Assembly (NCBI RefSeq): GCF_001746205.1
Contig: NZ_MDCO01000015.1
Coordinates: forward strand, 1 to 53,621
DNA length: 53,621 bases
Source of the DNA: Brachyspira hampsonii
GTDB lineage: Bacteria > Spirochaetota > Brachyspiria > Brachyspirales > Brachyspiraceae
Direction: 5' to 3'
Shown in pieces: positions 8,380 through 17,785 of the stretch. Every line of letters starts with the position of its first letter. Position 1 is the first letter of the stretch. The translations under genes and the position numbers were made by a program. Under the pieces are notes generated by a model that made no database searches, was not told the origin of the DNA, and saw only the letters and a program-made list of their open reading frames with translations.

Positions 8380-8515
8380 GCTTCTATCATATTTTTTTTA
8401 TATTTATATATATCAATTCTTTTATTATTATTATATAATATATACATTATATAATAATAATAAAAAAAAACCAACAATATAATTTTAATATTATCAATAT
8501 AAAGGAGTTACTTAT

Positions 8516-9496
8516 ATGGCTGATATAAAAAGAATTGGGGTATTAACAAGCGGGGGAGATGCTTCCGGAATGAACCCTGCTATAAGAAGCGTAGTTAGAA
8601 CCGCAATAGCCAATGGTTTAGAAGTTATGGGCATAAAAGAAGGATATCAAGGTCTTATGTATAATGATGTATATCAAATGAATCCCGGAAGTGTAGGCGG
8701 AATCATTAATCATGGAGGCACTATACTATTTTCAGCAAGATCTCCTGAATTCCAAACAGAAGAAGGCATGAAAAAAGCTGCTGATAACATGAAATATCAT
8801 GGAATGGATGCTTTAATTGTTATAGGAGGAGATGGAACTTATAAAGGAGCATTAGATTTCTATAATCATCACCCTGAATATCCTATAGTTGCAATACCCG
8901 GAACTATAGACAATGATATATTTGGTACAGATTACACTATAGGTTATGATACTGCTGTTAATGTGGCAATGGATGCTATAGATAAATTAAGAGATACTGC
9001 CACAAGCCATGGAAGATGTTTCGTTGTAGAAGTTATGGGAAGACATGCCGGATACATTGCATTAGAAGTTGGAATAGCTTCAGGAGCTGAGGATATATTA
9101 ATACCTGAAACTACAACCGATATGGACAAGATAGTAGAAGAATTACAAATAGCTAAAAAAAGAGGAAAAAAATCTTCTATCATAGTTGTAGCTGAAGGTG
9201 ATGAATCAGGCGGAGCTATGGAAGTTGCTAAACAAATTGAGGGTAAAACAGGTTTCGATACACGCGTTACTATATTAGGACACATGCAAAGAGGCGGTTC
9301 GCCTACTTCAAGAGAGCGTTTGATGGCTGCAAGATTCGGTTATATTGCGGTTAAAGCTTTATTAGAAGGAAAGAAAAATGTTGCTGTAGGAATTTGGAAA
9401 GGTGAATATACTTACACTCCTTTAACCGATGCTGTAAAAAAAGTTCCTAAAATAGATCCTATAGACTTGGCTTTATGCAGAACTCTTGCTATATAA
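8516..9496 (+). CDS. pfkA: ATP-dependent 6-phosphofructokinase
   Basis: 326 residues, close to the standard bacterial PfkA length. It phosphorylates fructose 6-phosphate at the committed step of glycolysis in the cytoplasm. Visible motifs are the N-terminal TSGGDASGMNPAIR, VIGGDGTYKGA, PGTIDNDIFGTDYTIGYDTA and MGRHAGYIALE, plus HMQRGGSPTSRER. Gly in GGDGT and in PGTIDND marks the ATP-using type; pyrophosphate-using enzymes have Asp and Lys there. AAGGAG precedes the ATG by eight bases. The downstream glycosyltransferase starts 22 bases later and may be co-transcribed. Confidence 0.96.
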   Translation: MADIKRIGVLTSGGDASGMNPAIRSVVRTAIANGLEVMGIKEGYQGLMYNDVYQMNPGSVGGIINHGGTILFSARSPEFQTEEGMKKAADNMKYHGMDALIVIGGDGTYKGALDFYNHHPEYPIVAIPGTIDNDIFGTDYTIGYDTAVNVAMDAIDKLRDTATSHGRCFVVEVMGRHAGYIALEVGIASGAEDILIPETTTDMDKIVEELQIAKKRGKKSSIIVVAEGDESGGAMEVAKQIEGKTGFDTRVTILGHMQRGGSPTSRERLMAARFGYIAVKALLEGKKNVAVGIWKGEYTYTPLTDAVKKVPKIDPIDLALCRTLAI

Positions 9497-9518
9497 CAAA
9501 TAAAGGCTATAATTTATT

Positions 9519-10277
9519 ATGATACAGAATAAATCCATTTTAGGAATAAGAATAGATAATTTCCAAGTTAGTCTTGAAGAAATATTAGACTACCTTAAAT
9601 ATGGAAAAAATATACTCATAATATCTCTGGATGTGCATCAATTACTAAAAGTAAGATATAATAAAAAATTAAAAGAGATTATAAATAATTCTTCTTTAGT
9701 GGTTGCCGCACACCCTTCTATAGCCAAAGCTTATAAATTTATTCATAAAGAAGAAATAAATTATATTAATGAATTCATTTTATTTTCAAAAGTTCTAGAT
9801 TATATAGAACAAAAAAAGATGTCTATGTTTTTATTCGGAGATGAAGAAAAATATTTCTTTACTATATCTGAAAAAATTAAAAAGATTTATCCCGGTATTT
9901 ATATGCTTGGTAATTATCAAAATACCAAAGATAAAGAAGAATTAGATAAAGCATTTATAGGTTTTAAAAAGATAGAACCTGATGTATTTTTAATGTATAT
10001 GGAATTCAAGAAATCTTTATATTGGTTCAATAATAATAAACAAAATTTAGATATGAAATTTTTTATTCCATTCAAAAGACCATTAGATAGTTTTGCTGGA
10101 AAAATAAAACCTCCTAGTATGGAGGTATTAAATAAAGATAAATATGAATCATTCTATGCCAAAAAAAATATATTCAGAGTATTCTTATATATTGACTATA
10201 TAAGATTTTGGATATTAGTTTTCTTTGAAAAACTTACAACTAAAAAAGATAAGAAAAATACTGTTTCAAACAACTAA
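9519..10277 (+). CDS. WecG/TagA/CpsF-family glycosyltransferase
   Basis: 252 residues matching the WecG/TagA family (PF03808), which adds ManNAc-type sugars to lipid-linked precursors at the inner face of the membrane. Recognisable blocks are the start (ILGIRIDNFQVSLEEIL), the SLVVAAHPSIAKAYKF region where the family has its active-site Asp/Thr segment, FLFGDEEKYF, and the C-terminal positively charged membrane-binding helix (FRVFLYIDYIRFWILVFFEKL). The sequence is divergent and the usual catalytic Asp is not obvious, so the acceptor and activity are uncertain. It probably acts in surface glycan synthesis. It follows pfkA closely. Confidence 0.75.
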   Translation: MIQNKSILGIRIDNFQVSLEEILDYLKYGKNILIISLDVHQLLKVRYNKKLKEIINNSSLVVAAHPSIAKAYKFIHKEEINYINEFILFSKVLDYIEQKKMSMFLFGDEEKYFFTISEKIKKIYPGIYMLGNYQNTKDKEELDKAFIGFKKIEPDVFLMYMEFKKSLYWFNNNKQNLDMKFFIPFKRPLDSFAGKIKPPSMEVLNKDKYESFYAKKNIFRVFLYIDYIRFWILVFFEKLTTKKDKKNTVSNN

Positions 10278-10359
10278 TCAATACAAATATATTTTATTCT
10301 AATATATGATTTTCTAATCCTTTACAAATTCATAAAAATGTCAATTTGATACAGCATTT

Positions 10360-11400
10360 CTAATTGATAGCAAGCAAAGTTTCCTGTAAAGCCTGCATAT
10401 ATTCTCTTGCCCTTGAAACATTAGGATTAGCAGGATATTCCGATATAAAAGTATCAAAAACCTTATAAGAATCAGAGTATCTTCCTACTTTAAAATATGA
10501 TAAACCTATATAAAGTAAAGCCTCAGCATCTAAGGTATAAACATTATTAAGTCTTACTCTATTATAATATTCCAATGCTCTGTTGTAATTTTTTTCATTA
10601 TAGTATGACTGAGCTATTCTAAATAAAGCCTCTTCTGCATATTCAGTTCTAGGAAATAATTCTGCTATTTTTGTATAATACATTCTTGATTTTATATAAT
10701 TAGTTTCTACAAAAGTTTTATGGGCCATAGCAGGTACTTGTATCAAATATGTTCTTACAACTTCATCATAATATATACTTGTTTTGTTATATTTAAGGAA
10801 ATCCTCATAAGTTTCAAATGCTCTGTCATATTCATTCATATTGAAATAAACTCTTGCTCTTCCAAGAACTGCCAATTCTCCTTCATTTCTTAGGAAATAA
10901 CTTAAAGCTTCTCCGTATTTTTGCTGAAGGAATAATTGATAACCGTATTGTACATTTATTTTTGATGCTAAATTTGAATCGCCAACTTTTAAATTTTCCT
11001 GCAGTTTTGACATTATATATGGATCTGCATTATTTTCTAATCTTGATATATCCGCATAAGCTATAACTGCATTTGTGGAGTATTGAATAAAGTTAGGATT
11101 ATTTATGATATTGGCAAGTCTTTCTTTTGCCAAAGAATATTTTTTTAATCTTTTTAAAGAATCTGCAACCATAAAATATGATTCTGCTATATTATTTATT
11201 GGTCTTGATTTACTATCTATGGATAAATATTCATTTAAATTATTAATAGCTTCCTGATAATTTTCTATCTCATAACTTCTTTTACCTTTTTGAAAATATC
11301 TTTCAGGAGATGATAATGCTGATACTTTGGTGATGAATACTCCGCCTAATATTGCCACTATAGTTATAACAGATGCTAAAACTGCTGCATAAGTTTTCAT
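10360..11400 (-). CDS. Membrane-anchored TPR protein
   Basis: 346 residues with one N-terminal membrane anchor (about residues 5-28, uncleaved or signal-like) and then TPR-like helix pairs to the end: YFQKGKRSYEIENYQEAINN, FPRTEYAEEALFRIAQSYY, YNRALEYYNRVRL and ALLYIGLSYFKVGRYSDSYK. This resembles periplasmic TPR scaffolds such as the BamD/YbgF-like group. It is encoded 16 bases downstream of another anchored TPR protein on the same strand, so the two form an operon. The spirochaete partners are unknown. Confidence 0.75.
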   Translation of the reverse strand: MKTYAAVLASVITIVAILGGVFITKVSALSSPERYFQKGKRSYEIENYQEAINNLNEYLSIDSKSRPINNIAESYFMVADSLKRLKKYSLAKERLANIINNPNFIQYSTNAVIAYADISRLENNADPYIMSKLQENLKVGDSNLASKINVQYGYQLFLQQKYGEALSYFLRNEGELAVLGRARVYFNMNEYDRAFETYEDFLKYNKTSIYYDEVVRTYLIQVPAMAHKTFVETNYIKSRMYYTKIAELFPRTEYAEEALFRIAQSYYNEKNYNRALEYYNRVRLNNVYTLDAEALLYIGLSYFKVGRYSDSYKVFDTFISEYPANPNVSRAREYMQALQETLLAIN

Positions 11401-11416
11401 AAATCATATACTCCAA

Positions 11417-12388
11417 TTATAAATCACTTAAAACCTGATTTATCCAAAAATTAACTTCCTGACTGTTATAAGATTTTATACGATTAAAAACATCTAATGA
11501 ATTTTTCTTTCTGCCCAAATACTTATAACATTTTCCAAGAAGAAGATTAATATCATAATACAAATTTCTATTTATATTTCTACTAGATACAGGCTCCAAT
11601 ATAGAAACTGCCTGAGAATAATTTTTTAATTTAAACTGTGCTAAAGCTCTGTCATATTCAGTTTTATACCTGCTATACTCATTTTGAGCAGAATTATTAA
11701 TACTTATGCTAGATGAAGAAGATGCTGGTAGAGAACTAGTTATATTATTTGTCAATGTAACTGTATTTGTCAATGTAACTGTGTTCGTAAAAGTAACTGT
11801 ATTTGTTAATAAAATATTATTTGTAAGTGTAACATTGTTAGTAACAGTTACAATATTAGTAATAATATTATTATTTGTATTATATTTTAAATTATTATTA
11901 AAAGCATTATTTGTTGTTATTCCATTAAATGAAAAAGTTAATGTATCAATATTTTCTTCAGCATTATAAAAAACCGAATCATTTATATATGAAACTACAG
12001 CATAATAGTATGTAGAAGTAATTACAGGACTATCTGATACAATATATGTCCTTGAATCATTAGTGGCTTTTATATAAGCAACTACTGTAGAATTAGAAAA
12101 AGATGATTTACCTATTATAGGGCTTTTACTTCTATAAACATAGTATACTAAATTACTATCAGTTATTCCCTGCCACTCTATCAATACTATATTACTATTA
12201 GTATCCGAAACAGAAATCTTTATATCAGATACAAATCTTTCAGCATTAGGTAAATTATTTATCAAAGCTTCATCATAATAAACAGAGGTTTGGGTATATA
12301 AAACATTTATTGATATATAAAAGAATATTATGCTTATAAATCCAAATAATAAATAAATACCATTTTTTTTACTTCTATTTTTATTCAT
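11417..12388 (-). CDS. Membrane-anchored protein with FN3-like domain, Thr/Asn repeat linker and TPR end
   Basis: 323 residues: an N-terminal membrane anchor (about 11-31), a fibronectin-III-like region (about 45-150, with VLIEWQGI and YYVYRSKSP), then a low-complexity linker of repeated TNTVTLTN-type units (about 170-215) encoded by 18-bp imperfect DNA repeats, then a Ser-rich stretch and a short TPR region (about 240-323). It is probably periplasmic, with the linker acting as a flexible spacer. It is first in a two-gene operon with the TPR protein downstream. No named family is recognised. Confidence 0.7.
   Translation of the reverse strand: MNKNRSKKNGIYLLFGFISIIFFYISINVLYTQTSVYYDEALINNLPNAERFVSDIKISVSDTNSNIVLIEWQGITDSNLVYYVYRSKSPIIGKSSFSNSTVVAYIKATNDSRTYIVSDSPVITSTYYYAVVSYINDSVFYNAEENIDTLTFSFNGITTNNAFNNNLKYNTNNNIITNIVTVTNNVTLTNNILLTNTVTFTNTVTLTNTVTLTNNITSSLPASSSSSISINNSAQNEYSRYKTEYDRALAQFKLKNYSQAVSILEPVSSRNINRNLYYDINLLLGKCYKYLGRKKNSLDVFNRIKSYNSQEVNFWINQVLSDL
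11751..11876 (-). repeat. 18-bp in-frame tandem repeat array (about seven units)
   Basis: Seven consecutive 18-bp units, such as GTCAATGTAACTGTATTT with degenerate copies, encode the Thr/Asn/Val linker of the overlapping gene. The length is a multiple of three, so unit gain or loss would change linker length without a frameshift. The units near 11751-11804 are most alike; later ones have drifted. Confidence 0.75.
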
Positions 12389-12484
12389 ATAATTATCCTA
12401 TAAATGCTTTTTCAATTTTCGGAAATGAAATATATAAAATTTAATCAAAGCAGATAAATGATAAAACCATAATTTAAAATAAAA

Positions 12485-12510
12485 AAGCTGGAAAATTAAC
12501 TTTCCAGCTT
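12485..12510 (-). terminator. Intrinsic terminator of the DUF368 gene
   Basis: AAGCTGGAAA (12485-12494) pairs perfectly with TTTCCAGCTT (12501-12510) around a six-base loop. On the minus strand the stem is followed by TTTTTTATTTT, the expected U-tract. It lies 28 bases past the stop of the DUF368 gene. Confidence 0.85.
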
Positions 12511-12537
12511 ATAATAATATAATGGATATTTTATTAA

Positions 12538-13395
12538 TTATATTTTTTCCATACCTATAGCAACCAAGAAACCAACACACATAGAAATAACTGTGGAAGC
12601 TAACATAGGAAGACTCATAGATGTAATATTAGGCCATAAACTTAAAAATGACACTATTATAATACCAAGAACAAATCCGAATAAAGTAGATTTATATTTC
12701 TGAAGCAGTATAGTTACAAGTTTTGATATGCCGAATATTCCTATAACTACACCTAAGCCTAAAAATATTAAAGGGATTAGAAGGCTGAAATTAAAAGTAT
12801 CTACAAATGAGGATATAAAATAGGATATATTTTCATATTCTCCTAATATAAGTAAAAGCAAAGAACCTGATATTCCGGGTATAACCATAGCAACAGCAGC
12901 AGCTATACCGCATAAAAATAATTTAATACCATAAATTAGTGAAAAATTTCCAGCATAAGTGGTTTCACCTACAGGCTTATTTATATCAAAATATACAAAC
13001 ACCGCCATAATAAAAGCACCTATAAAAAATGCTATAAAAACTTTAAAATTAAATTCTTCCACTGTTTTTGTTATAAATGGAAAAGAACCTAATATGAGTC
13101 CTACAAAAAATATTCTAGTCGGTATAGGATAATAAGTAAATGTATAATTTATGAGTTTTAAAAATAATACTATGGAAATACCTGCCCCTAAAACAACAGG
13201 AATCAAAACTTTTAAACTTTCTTTTATTTCTTCCCATTTTAATTTTATTAATGCATTAGGTAAAATTGATATAGCATAAGTTAATTTTTCATAAATACCT
13301 AATACAAAAGCAATAGTACCTCCAGATACACCCGGTATGGCATTAGCAATACCTATAGCCATTCCTTTGATAAAATATGATACATAATTTCTCAT
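12538..13395 (-). CDS. DUF368 membrane protein, probable polyprenyl-phosphate transporter (PopT type)
   Basis: About 285 residues with eight or more membrane segments. The two DUF368 hallmarks are present: NAIPGVSGGTIAFVLGIYEKL near the start and VIPGISGSLLLLILGEYENI in the middle, the signature of an inverted-repeat transporter fold. DUF368 members have been shown in other bacteria to recycle undecaprenyl phosphate across the inner membrane. Applying that here is inference by family. The ATG at 13395 has GAGG five bases upstream, whereas the in-frame ATG at 13416 lacks a ribosome site, so I chose 13395. A strong terminator follows. Confidence 0.85.
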   Translation of the reverse strand: MRNYVSYFIKGMAIGIANAIPGVSGGTIAFVLGIYEKLTYAISILPNALIKLKWEEIKESLKVLIPVVLGAGISIVLFLKLINYTFTYYPIPTRIFFVGLILGSFPFITKTVEEFNFKVFIAFFIGAFIMAVFVYFDINKPVGETTYAGNFSLIYGIKLFLCGIAAAVAMVIPGISGSLLLLILGEYENISYFISSFVDTFNFSLLIPLIFLGLGVVIGIFGISKLVTILLQKYKSTLFGFVLGIIIVSFLSLWPNITSMSLPMLASTVISMCVGFLVAIGMEKI

Positions 13396-13482
13396 GATTT
13401 CCTCTTTAAGATTCATTATTTATATAGTGATAAAAAGATAAGTAAAATATTTGAGTAATATACAAAAGAAAAGTTATAAAAA

Positions 13483-13516
13483 AATAACCATGAATATATA
13501 CATACTCATGGCTATT
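13483..13516 (-). terminator. Intrinsic terminator of ridA
   Basis: AATAACCATGA (13483-13493) pairs with TCATGGCTATT (13506-13516), with one mismatch, around a 12-base loop. On the minus strand it is followed by TTTTTTTATAAC. It begins 12 bases after the ridA stop. Confidence 0.75.
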
Positions 13517-13527
13517 ATTAATAATAA

Positions 13528-13911
13528 TCAGTTTATAACAGCAATTATTTCAACTTCTACTAAAGCATCTTTAGGCAAAGCTTTTATAGCAACAGTGCTT
13601 CTTGCAGGAGGATTTTCTGGGAAATAAGTTGCATATACTTCATTAAAAGCTGCAAAATTTCCCATATCTGTTAAGAAACAAGTAGTTTTAATAATATTAG
13701 CCATAGTTAAATTTTCTGATTCTAAAAGACCTTTAATATTTTCCATAACTCTTTCAGTTTGTTTTTTTATATCATTTTCAGCCATATTGCCGCTTACTGG
13801 ATCCAAAGGTATTTGACCTGATGCAAAAATAAAATTTCCGCTTTTTACTGCTTGAGAATAAGGACCTATTGCCTGAGGTGCTTTGTGTGTTTTAATAATT
13901 TTTTTATCCAT
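13528..13911 (-). CDS. ridA: RidA family 2-iminobutanoate/2-iminopropanoate deaminase
   Basis: 127 residues, the standard RidA length. It hydrolyses reactive enamine/imine intermediates released by PLP enzymes. Signature segments are AIGPYSQAVKSGNFIFASGQIPLDP, where the motif begins, and PARSTVAIKALPKDALVEVE near the end, containing the conserved Arg that binds the substrate carboxylate and the active-site Glu. It forms a cytoplasmic trimer. AAGGAG lies before the ATG on the minus strand. It appears to be a single-gene unit with its own terminator. Confidence 0.95.
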   Translation of the reverse strand: MDKKIIKTHKAPQAIGPYSQAVKSGNFIFASGQIPLDPVSGNMAENDIKKQTERVMENIKGLLESENLTMANIIKTTCFLTDMGNFAAFNEVYATYFPENPPARSTVAIKALPKDALVEVEIIAVIN

Positions 13912-14104
13912 GTATCGATTCTCCTTTATATGTCTTTTTAATTTTTTCCATCTTTCTTATTATGTTAATTATAATTATTTTTTTATAAAATATCAAGTAA
14001 TTTATACACTATTTTTTTTATTTATATAATTATTAGTATTTGACAATAATAAAAATTATATTATTATCTATGATAATATTTATAAAAATAATAAGGCTTT
14101 AAAT

Positions 14105-14956
14105 ATGCAAGTAAATGCTGAAACTATATTAACAGGACTATTCGCATCGCCTTCAAAGCATAGCATATCACCTATTATGCATAATGAAGGATTTAATAAA
14201 CTTAATCTTAATTATATATATTTAGCTTTTGAAGTTGATAAAAGCAATTTAAAAGAGGCTGTAAATTCTATAAGAACACTCAATATGAGAGGCGTTAATT
14301 TATCTATGCCTAATAAAAAAGAAGTAATAAAATATTTGGATAATATATCCGAAGCTGCAGAACTTTCACAAAGTGTAAATACTATAGTAAATAATAATGG
14401 AATACTTACAGGATACAGTACAGACGGTGAAGGATTTATAAAATCATTAGAAGAAGAACAAGTATTTATAAAAGATAAAAATCTTACTATATTAGGAACA
14501 GGAGGAGCTTCTATTGCTATAATATCTCAGGCAGCATTATATGGAGTTAAAGAAATATATGTATTTAAAAGAGATACGAATTGGAATGAGCAGAAAAAGA
14601 TTATAGATAATATTGCTTGTAAAACTAACTGTTCTATAAGCCTGTATTCTTTAGAGGATAAAAATATATTAAAATCAAAGATAGAAAATAGTTATGTATT
14701 AATAAATGCCACAAGTGTTGGTATGAAAGAAGATGTTTCTCTTATAGAAGATGCATCTTACTTTAGAAATGATTTAGTAGTAAGCGACTGCATATACCAC
14801 CCTGCCAAAACTAAATTATTAAAAATAGCAGAAAAAGAAGGATGCAAAATAATAAATGGAATGGGTATGTTATTATATCAAGGTGCTTTGGCTTTTGAAC
14901 TTTGGACTAATAAAAAAATGCCTGTAGAATATATTAAAAATATTATATTTAAATAG
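14105..14956 (+). CDS. aroE: Shikimate dehydrogenase
   Basis: 283 residues, normal AroE length. It reduces 3-dehydroshikimate to shikimate with NADPH. Motifs are SPSKHSISPIMHNEGF (shikimate site), GVNLSMPNKKEVIKYLD, where the conserved N-x-x-x-P-x-K motif carries the catalytic Lys, NTIVNNNGILTGYSTDGEGF, and the nucleotide-binding LGTGGASIAI. The end is NGMGMLLYQGALAFELW. In this copy the usual NVT-x-P-x-K reads NLSMPNK, a mild change that keeps the Lys. aroD follows 34 bases downstream, so the two form a shikimate-pathway pair. Confidence 0.95.
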   Translation: MQVNAETILTGLFASPSKHSISPIMHNEGFNKLNLNYIYLAFEVDKSNLKEAVNSIRTLNMRGVNLSMPNKKEVIKYLDNISEAAELSQSVNTIVNNNGILTGYSTDGEGFIKSLEEEQVFIKDKNLTILGTGGASIAIISQAALYGVKEIYVFKRDTNWNEQKKIIDNIACKTNCSISLYSLEDKNILKSKIENSYVLINATSVGMKEDVSLIEDASYFRNDLVVSDCIYHPAKTKLLKIAEKEGCKIINGMGMLLYQGALAFELWTNKKMPVEYIKNIIFK

Positions 14957-14990
14957 ATATTACAATCTAAATACGAGAGAGGATGCGGAA

Positions 14991-15749
14991 ATGGAGAATA
15001 TAGTAAAAATAAAAAATCTTAAATTGGGCGACGGTATTCCAAAAATATGTATATCTGTAGTTGAGAAAAATGAAAAGGATATCATTAAATATATAAAAGA
15101 GATAAGCAAACTTCCTGTTGATATTATAGAATGGAGGGCTGATTTTTTTATAAATAATATATCTGAATATAATGATAATTTTGATGATATAATATCATTT
15201 GCAAAAGAAATAAAAAAATCAAGCAGTAAGCCTATGTTATTTACTTTAAGGAGCAATAAAGAAGGCGGAAATATTAAATATGATAAGTATGAAAGTATTA
15301 TAAATTTATACGATAATATAATAGAAAATAAATGCTTTGAATTGATAGATTTAGAATTATTAACTTTAAAAGAAAATGATATAAAAAAGTTAATCCAATC
15401 AGCTTCTTCAAATAATATAAAAACTATAATATCAAATCATGACTTTAATAAAACACCTTCAAAAAAAGAAATAATATCAAGAATAAATAAAATGATAAGA
15501 TTAAAATGCGATATAGCAAAAGTTGCTTATATGCCAAAAAATAAAAAAGATGTTATTACATTGTTGGATGCCTCAAGTGACATAAAAAATTTCCCAATAA
15601 TAGCTATCTCTATGGGAAATATTGGAATTATAAGCAGAATATTTGGTTCTATACTAACTTTTGCATCTGCAAAACGCTCATCTGCCCCGGGACAAATAGA
15701 ATCTATGAAATTAAAATACATATTAGACACTATTTACGAAAAAATTTAA
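14991..15749 (+). CDS. aroD: 3-Dehydroquinate dehydratase, type I
   Basis: 252 residues, the class I Schiff-base enzyme that converts 3-dehydroquinate to 3-dehydroshikimate in the cytoplasm. The active-site parts are visible: the IEWRADFF strand, SNHDFNKTPS with the catalytic His, DIAKVAYMPKNKKDV with the Schiff-base Lys, and the closing RIFGSILTFAS-x-KRSSAPGQIE loop. The start has GAGAGG upstream. It is paired with aroE, giving two consecutive shikimate steps from one likely transcript. Confidence 0.95.
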   Translation: MENIVKIKNLKLGDGIPKICISVVEKNEKDIIKYIKEISKLPVDIIEWRADFFINNISEYNDNFDDIISFAKEIKKSSSKPMLFTLRSNKEGGNIKYDKYESIINLYDNIIENKCFELIDLELLTLKENDIKKLIQSASSNNIKTIISNHDFNKTPSKKEIISRINKMIRLKCDIAKVAYMPKNKKDVITLLDASSDIKNFPIIAISMGNIGIISRIFGSILTFASAKRSSAPGQIESMKLKYILDTIYEKI

Positions 15750-15826
15750 TTTTATTTTTTTTAATGACAAAATCTGTCATAGTTATCTCCTATTATTATT
15801 ATATAAAATAAATAGGAGAATAATAA

Positions 15827-16660
15827 ATGCAAAATAAACCTGCAATAAAAGAAAATGAATTAAACAATATTTATGAATTCTTAAAAAAGAATAATATAAA
15901 TAAATATATTAATTACAGCAGAAAAAAACTATTAAATATTAAGAAATTAGATTTAAGCTCTTCAAAATTAAATTATATTCCAAAAGAAATCAATATATTA
16001 ACAAATCTTGAAGCTTTGGATATATGCAATAACCGTATAGAAGAAATACCTGAGAGTATATCACTATTAGTAAATTTAAAATATATAGATGCCAGCTTCA
16101 ATAAATTAAAAAAATTGCCAAAAAAAATATCATTACTTAAAAATATTGAAGAAATAGATATATCGAATAATATGTTTAAATCTTTTCCTAAAGAGATATA
16201 CGATTTAAAACAATTAAAAGCTATTAATGTTTCAGGATATTCTTTAAATGAAATACCAAAAGAAATTTTTAGCTTAGTAAAATTAGAAAGATTGGATTTA
16301 TCTAATAATAATATAGTAAATATACCTAATGATATTGCAAAGCTAACAAATTTAGAAAAACTTTGTTTAAATAATAATAATATAAATAAAATACCTAAAA
16401 ATATAGAAAAACTCTCTAAATTAAAAATTCTGTCTTTAAAAAATAATAATTTAGATGATATTAATGAATATATAGGAAAATTAGAAAATCTTGAAGAATT
16501 TTATTTCAGCAGCAAACATACAATTAAAGCAGCAGAAAATTTTTATTCTTTAGCAAAATTAAAAAAACTATATATAGAGGGGGATTTTTCAGATATAAAA
16601 AATGATATATATAAATTAAAAAATATTGAACATTTATATTTAGCAAATAATTATCAATAA
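15827..16660 (+). CDS. Leucine-rich repeat protein
   Basis: 277 residues, nearly all of it bacterial-type LRRs of about 23 residues (L-x-x-L-x-L-x-x-N-x-I-x-x-I-P), for example LTNLEALDICNNRIEEIPES and LVKLERLDLSNNNIVNIPND. There is no signal peptide, so it is probably cytoplasmic or exported by another route. GGAG lies before the ATG. It has its own downstream terminator. LRR proteins of this kind are usually protein-binding; the partner is unknown. Brachyspira and Leptospira genomes carry many, and the role is not assigned. Confidence 0.9.
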   Translation: MQNKPAIKENELNNIYEFLKKNNINKYINYSRKKLLNIKKLDLSSSKLNYIPKEINILTNLEALDICNNRIEEIPESISLLVNLKYIDASFNKLKKLPKKISLLKNIEEIDISNNMFKSFPKEIYDLKQLKAINVSGYSLNEIPKEIFSLVKLERLDLSNNNIVNIPNDIAKLTNLEKLCLNNNNINKIPKNIEKLSKLKILSLKNNNLDDINEYIGKLENLEEFYFSSKHTIKAAENFYSLAKLKKLYIEGDFSDIKNDIYKLKNIEHLYLANNYQ

Positions 16661-16670
16661 TAAACTATTA

Positions 16671-16715
16671 AAAAAGTGCATACTATTATAAAAGCTATAA
16701 TAACATGCACTTTTT
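16671..16715. terminator. Bidirectional terminator between convergent genes
   Basis: AAAAAGTGCAT (16671-16681) pairs perfectly with ATGCACTTTTT (16705-16715) around an AT-rich loop. The A-run on one side and the T-run on the other give a U-tract in both directions. It lies between the LRR gene (plus) and the amino-acid binding protein gene (minus). Confidence 0.8.
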
Positions 16716-16733
16716 AATCTATCAATTTTACTG

Positions 16734-17552
16734 CTATTTTAAAAATATATCTTTAGCAAACCATTTCTGAGATATTTCAGCAGCCTTACCATCAGCTCTC
16801 ATCTCATCTAATATTCTGTCTACCTCTGCCAAAAGTTTTTCATCACTTTTTCTAAATCCAACACCGTATAATTCTTCTGTCAAAGGACTATTATCAACAA
16901 CTACGAATGGAGCTTGTTTCTCAGATATATAATACTGAGCTGCAACTTCATCTATAATAACAGCATCTATTCTTTTAGCCTGCAAATCCAAAAATGCATT
17001 TACATTAACATCATATCTTCTAATCTCTTTAGCATCTTTACTTGCAGGATCAGCAGTTAATGCTTCATCATTACTTCCAACCTGAACGCCTAATACTTTT
17101 CCTTTCAAATCATCTTTAGAATTAATAGTATTGTCATCAATAGCTTTTACTATAATAAGTCTGTTATTAAGATAAGGTTTAGAAAAATTAATCTGCTGTT
17201 TTCTGGCTTCATTAATAGTAACACCATTCCAAAGTACATCTACATCGCCTTTATTAAGACTCAATATTGAACTAGACCATTCTATAGGTTTTATTTCCAA
17301 TTCAACTCCAAGTCTTGAAGCAACTTCTTTGGCTAAGTCTATATCAAAACCTACTACTTCTCCATTTTCATCTCTGAATCCCATTGGAGCAAAAGTGTCG
17401 TCTAAGCCCAATACTAATTTTCCAGCATCTTTTACCTTCTGCAATGAATTATCTCCTGTTTGAGCAGAGTTGTTTTCTGCAGTATTACCTCCACCGCAGC
17501 TTATAATAAATGCAAAAATAATAAATAATAAAACACTTGATATACGCTTCAT
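16734..17552 (-). CDS. Amino-acid ABC transporter substrate-binding lipoprotein
   Basis: 272 residues. The signal peptide ends in a lipobox (IISCGGG, Cys about residue 19). The mature part is a SBP_bac_3 domain: GKLVLGLDDTFAPMGFRDENGEVVGFDIDLAKEVA, then IEWSSSILSLNKGDVDVLWNG, and DAVIIDEVAAQYYISE. It binds a polar amino acid in the periplasm and hands it to the permease and ATPase encoded just upstream in the same direction. The ligand cannot be read out; cystine or glutamine-type is possible. It is separated from the ATPase gene by 233 bases, so it may have its own promoter. Confidence 0.92.
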   Translation of the reverse strand: MKRISSVLLFIIFAFIISCGGGNTAENNSAQTGDNSLQKVKDAGKLVLGLDDTFAPMGFRDENGEVVGFDIDLAKEVASRLGVELEIKPIEWSSSILSLNKGDVDVLWNGVTINEARKQQINFSKPYLNNRLIIVKAIDDNTINSKDDLKGKVLGVQVGSNDEALTADPASKDAKEIRRYDVNVNAFLDLQAKRIDAVIIDEVAAQYYISEKQAPFVVVDNSPLTEELYGVGFRKSDEKLLAEVDRILDEMRADGKAAEISQKWFAKDIFLK

Positions 17553-17785
17553 AATTGTTCTCCTAAATTTTATGATTTTTATAATATGATAAAATTAATT
17601 GTTTGAATTTTTATTAATATATTAAGGAAGCATAAAGTTTATATGATAAAAAATTATCAAAAAACCATTCATAATAGAAACTCCATAACACACTTTTTAT
17701 TAATAAATACTATAATAATATTTAAAAAAATGTCAATACAGAAATTAAATTAATAATAGTTTATTCAGCTTTATTTTATAAATAA

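Noticed and set aside
8380-8515. Mg2+ riboswitch (M-box) upstream of mgtE
   Set aside because: The 136-base divergent gap is almost all A/T and shows no M-box-like conserved GC segments.
11706-11969. 87-codon ORF with V-T-V-F-V repeats on the plus strand
   Set aside because: It is the complement of the 18-bp repeat linker; the minus-strand gene has the anchor, domains and operon partner.
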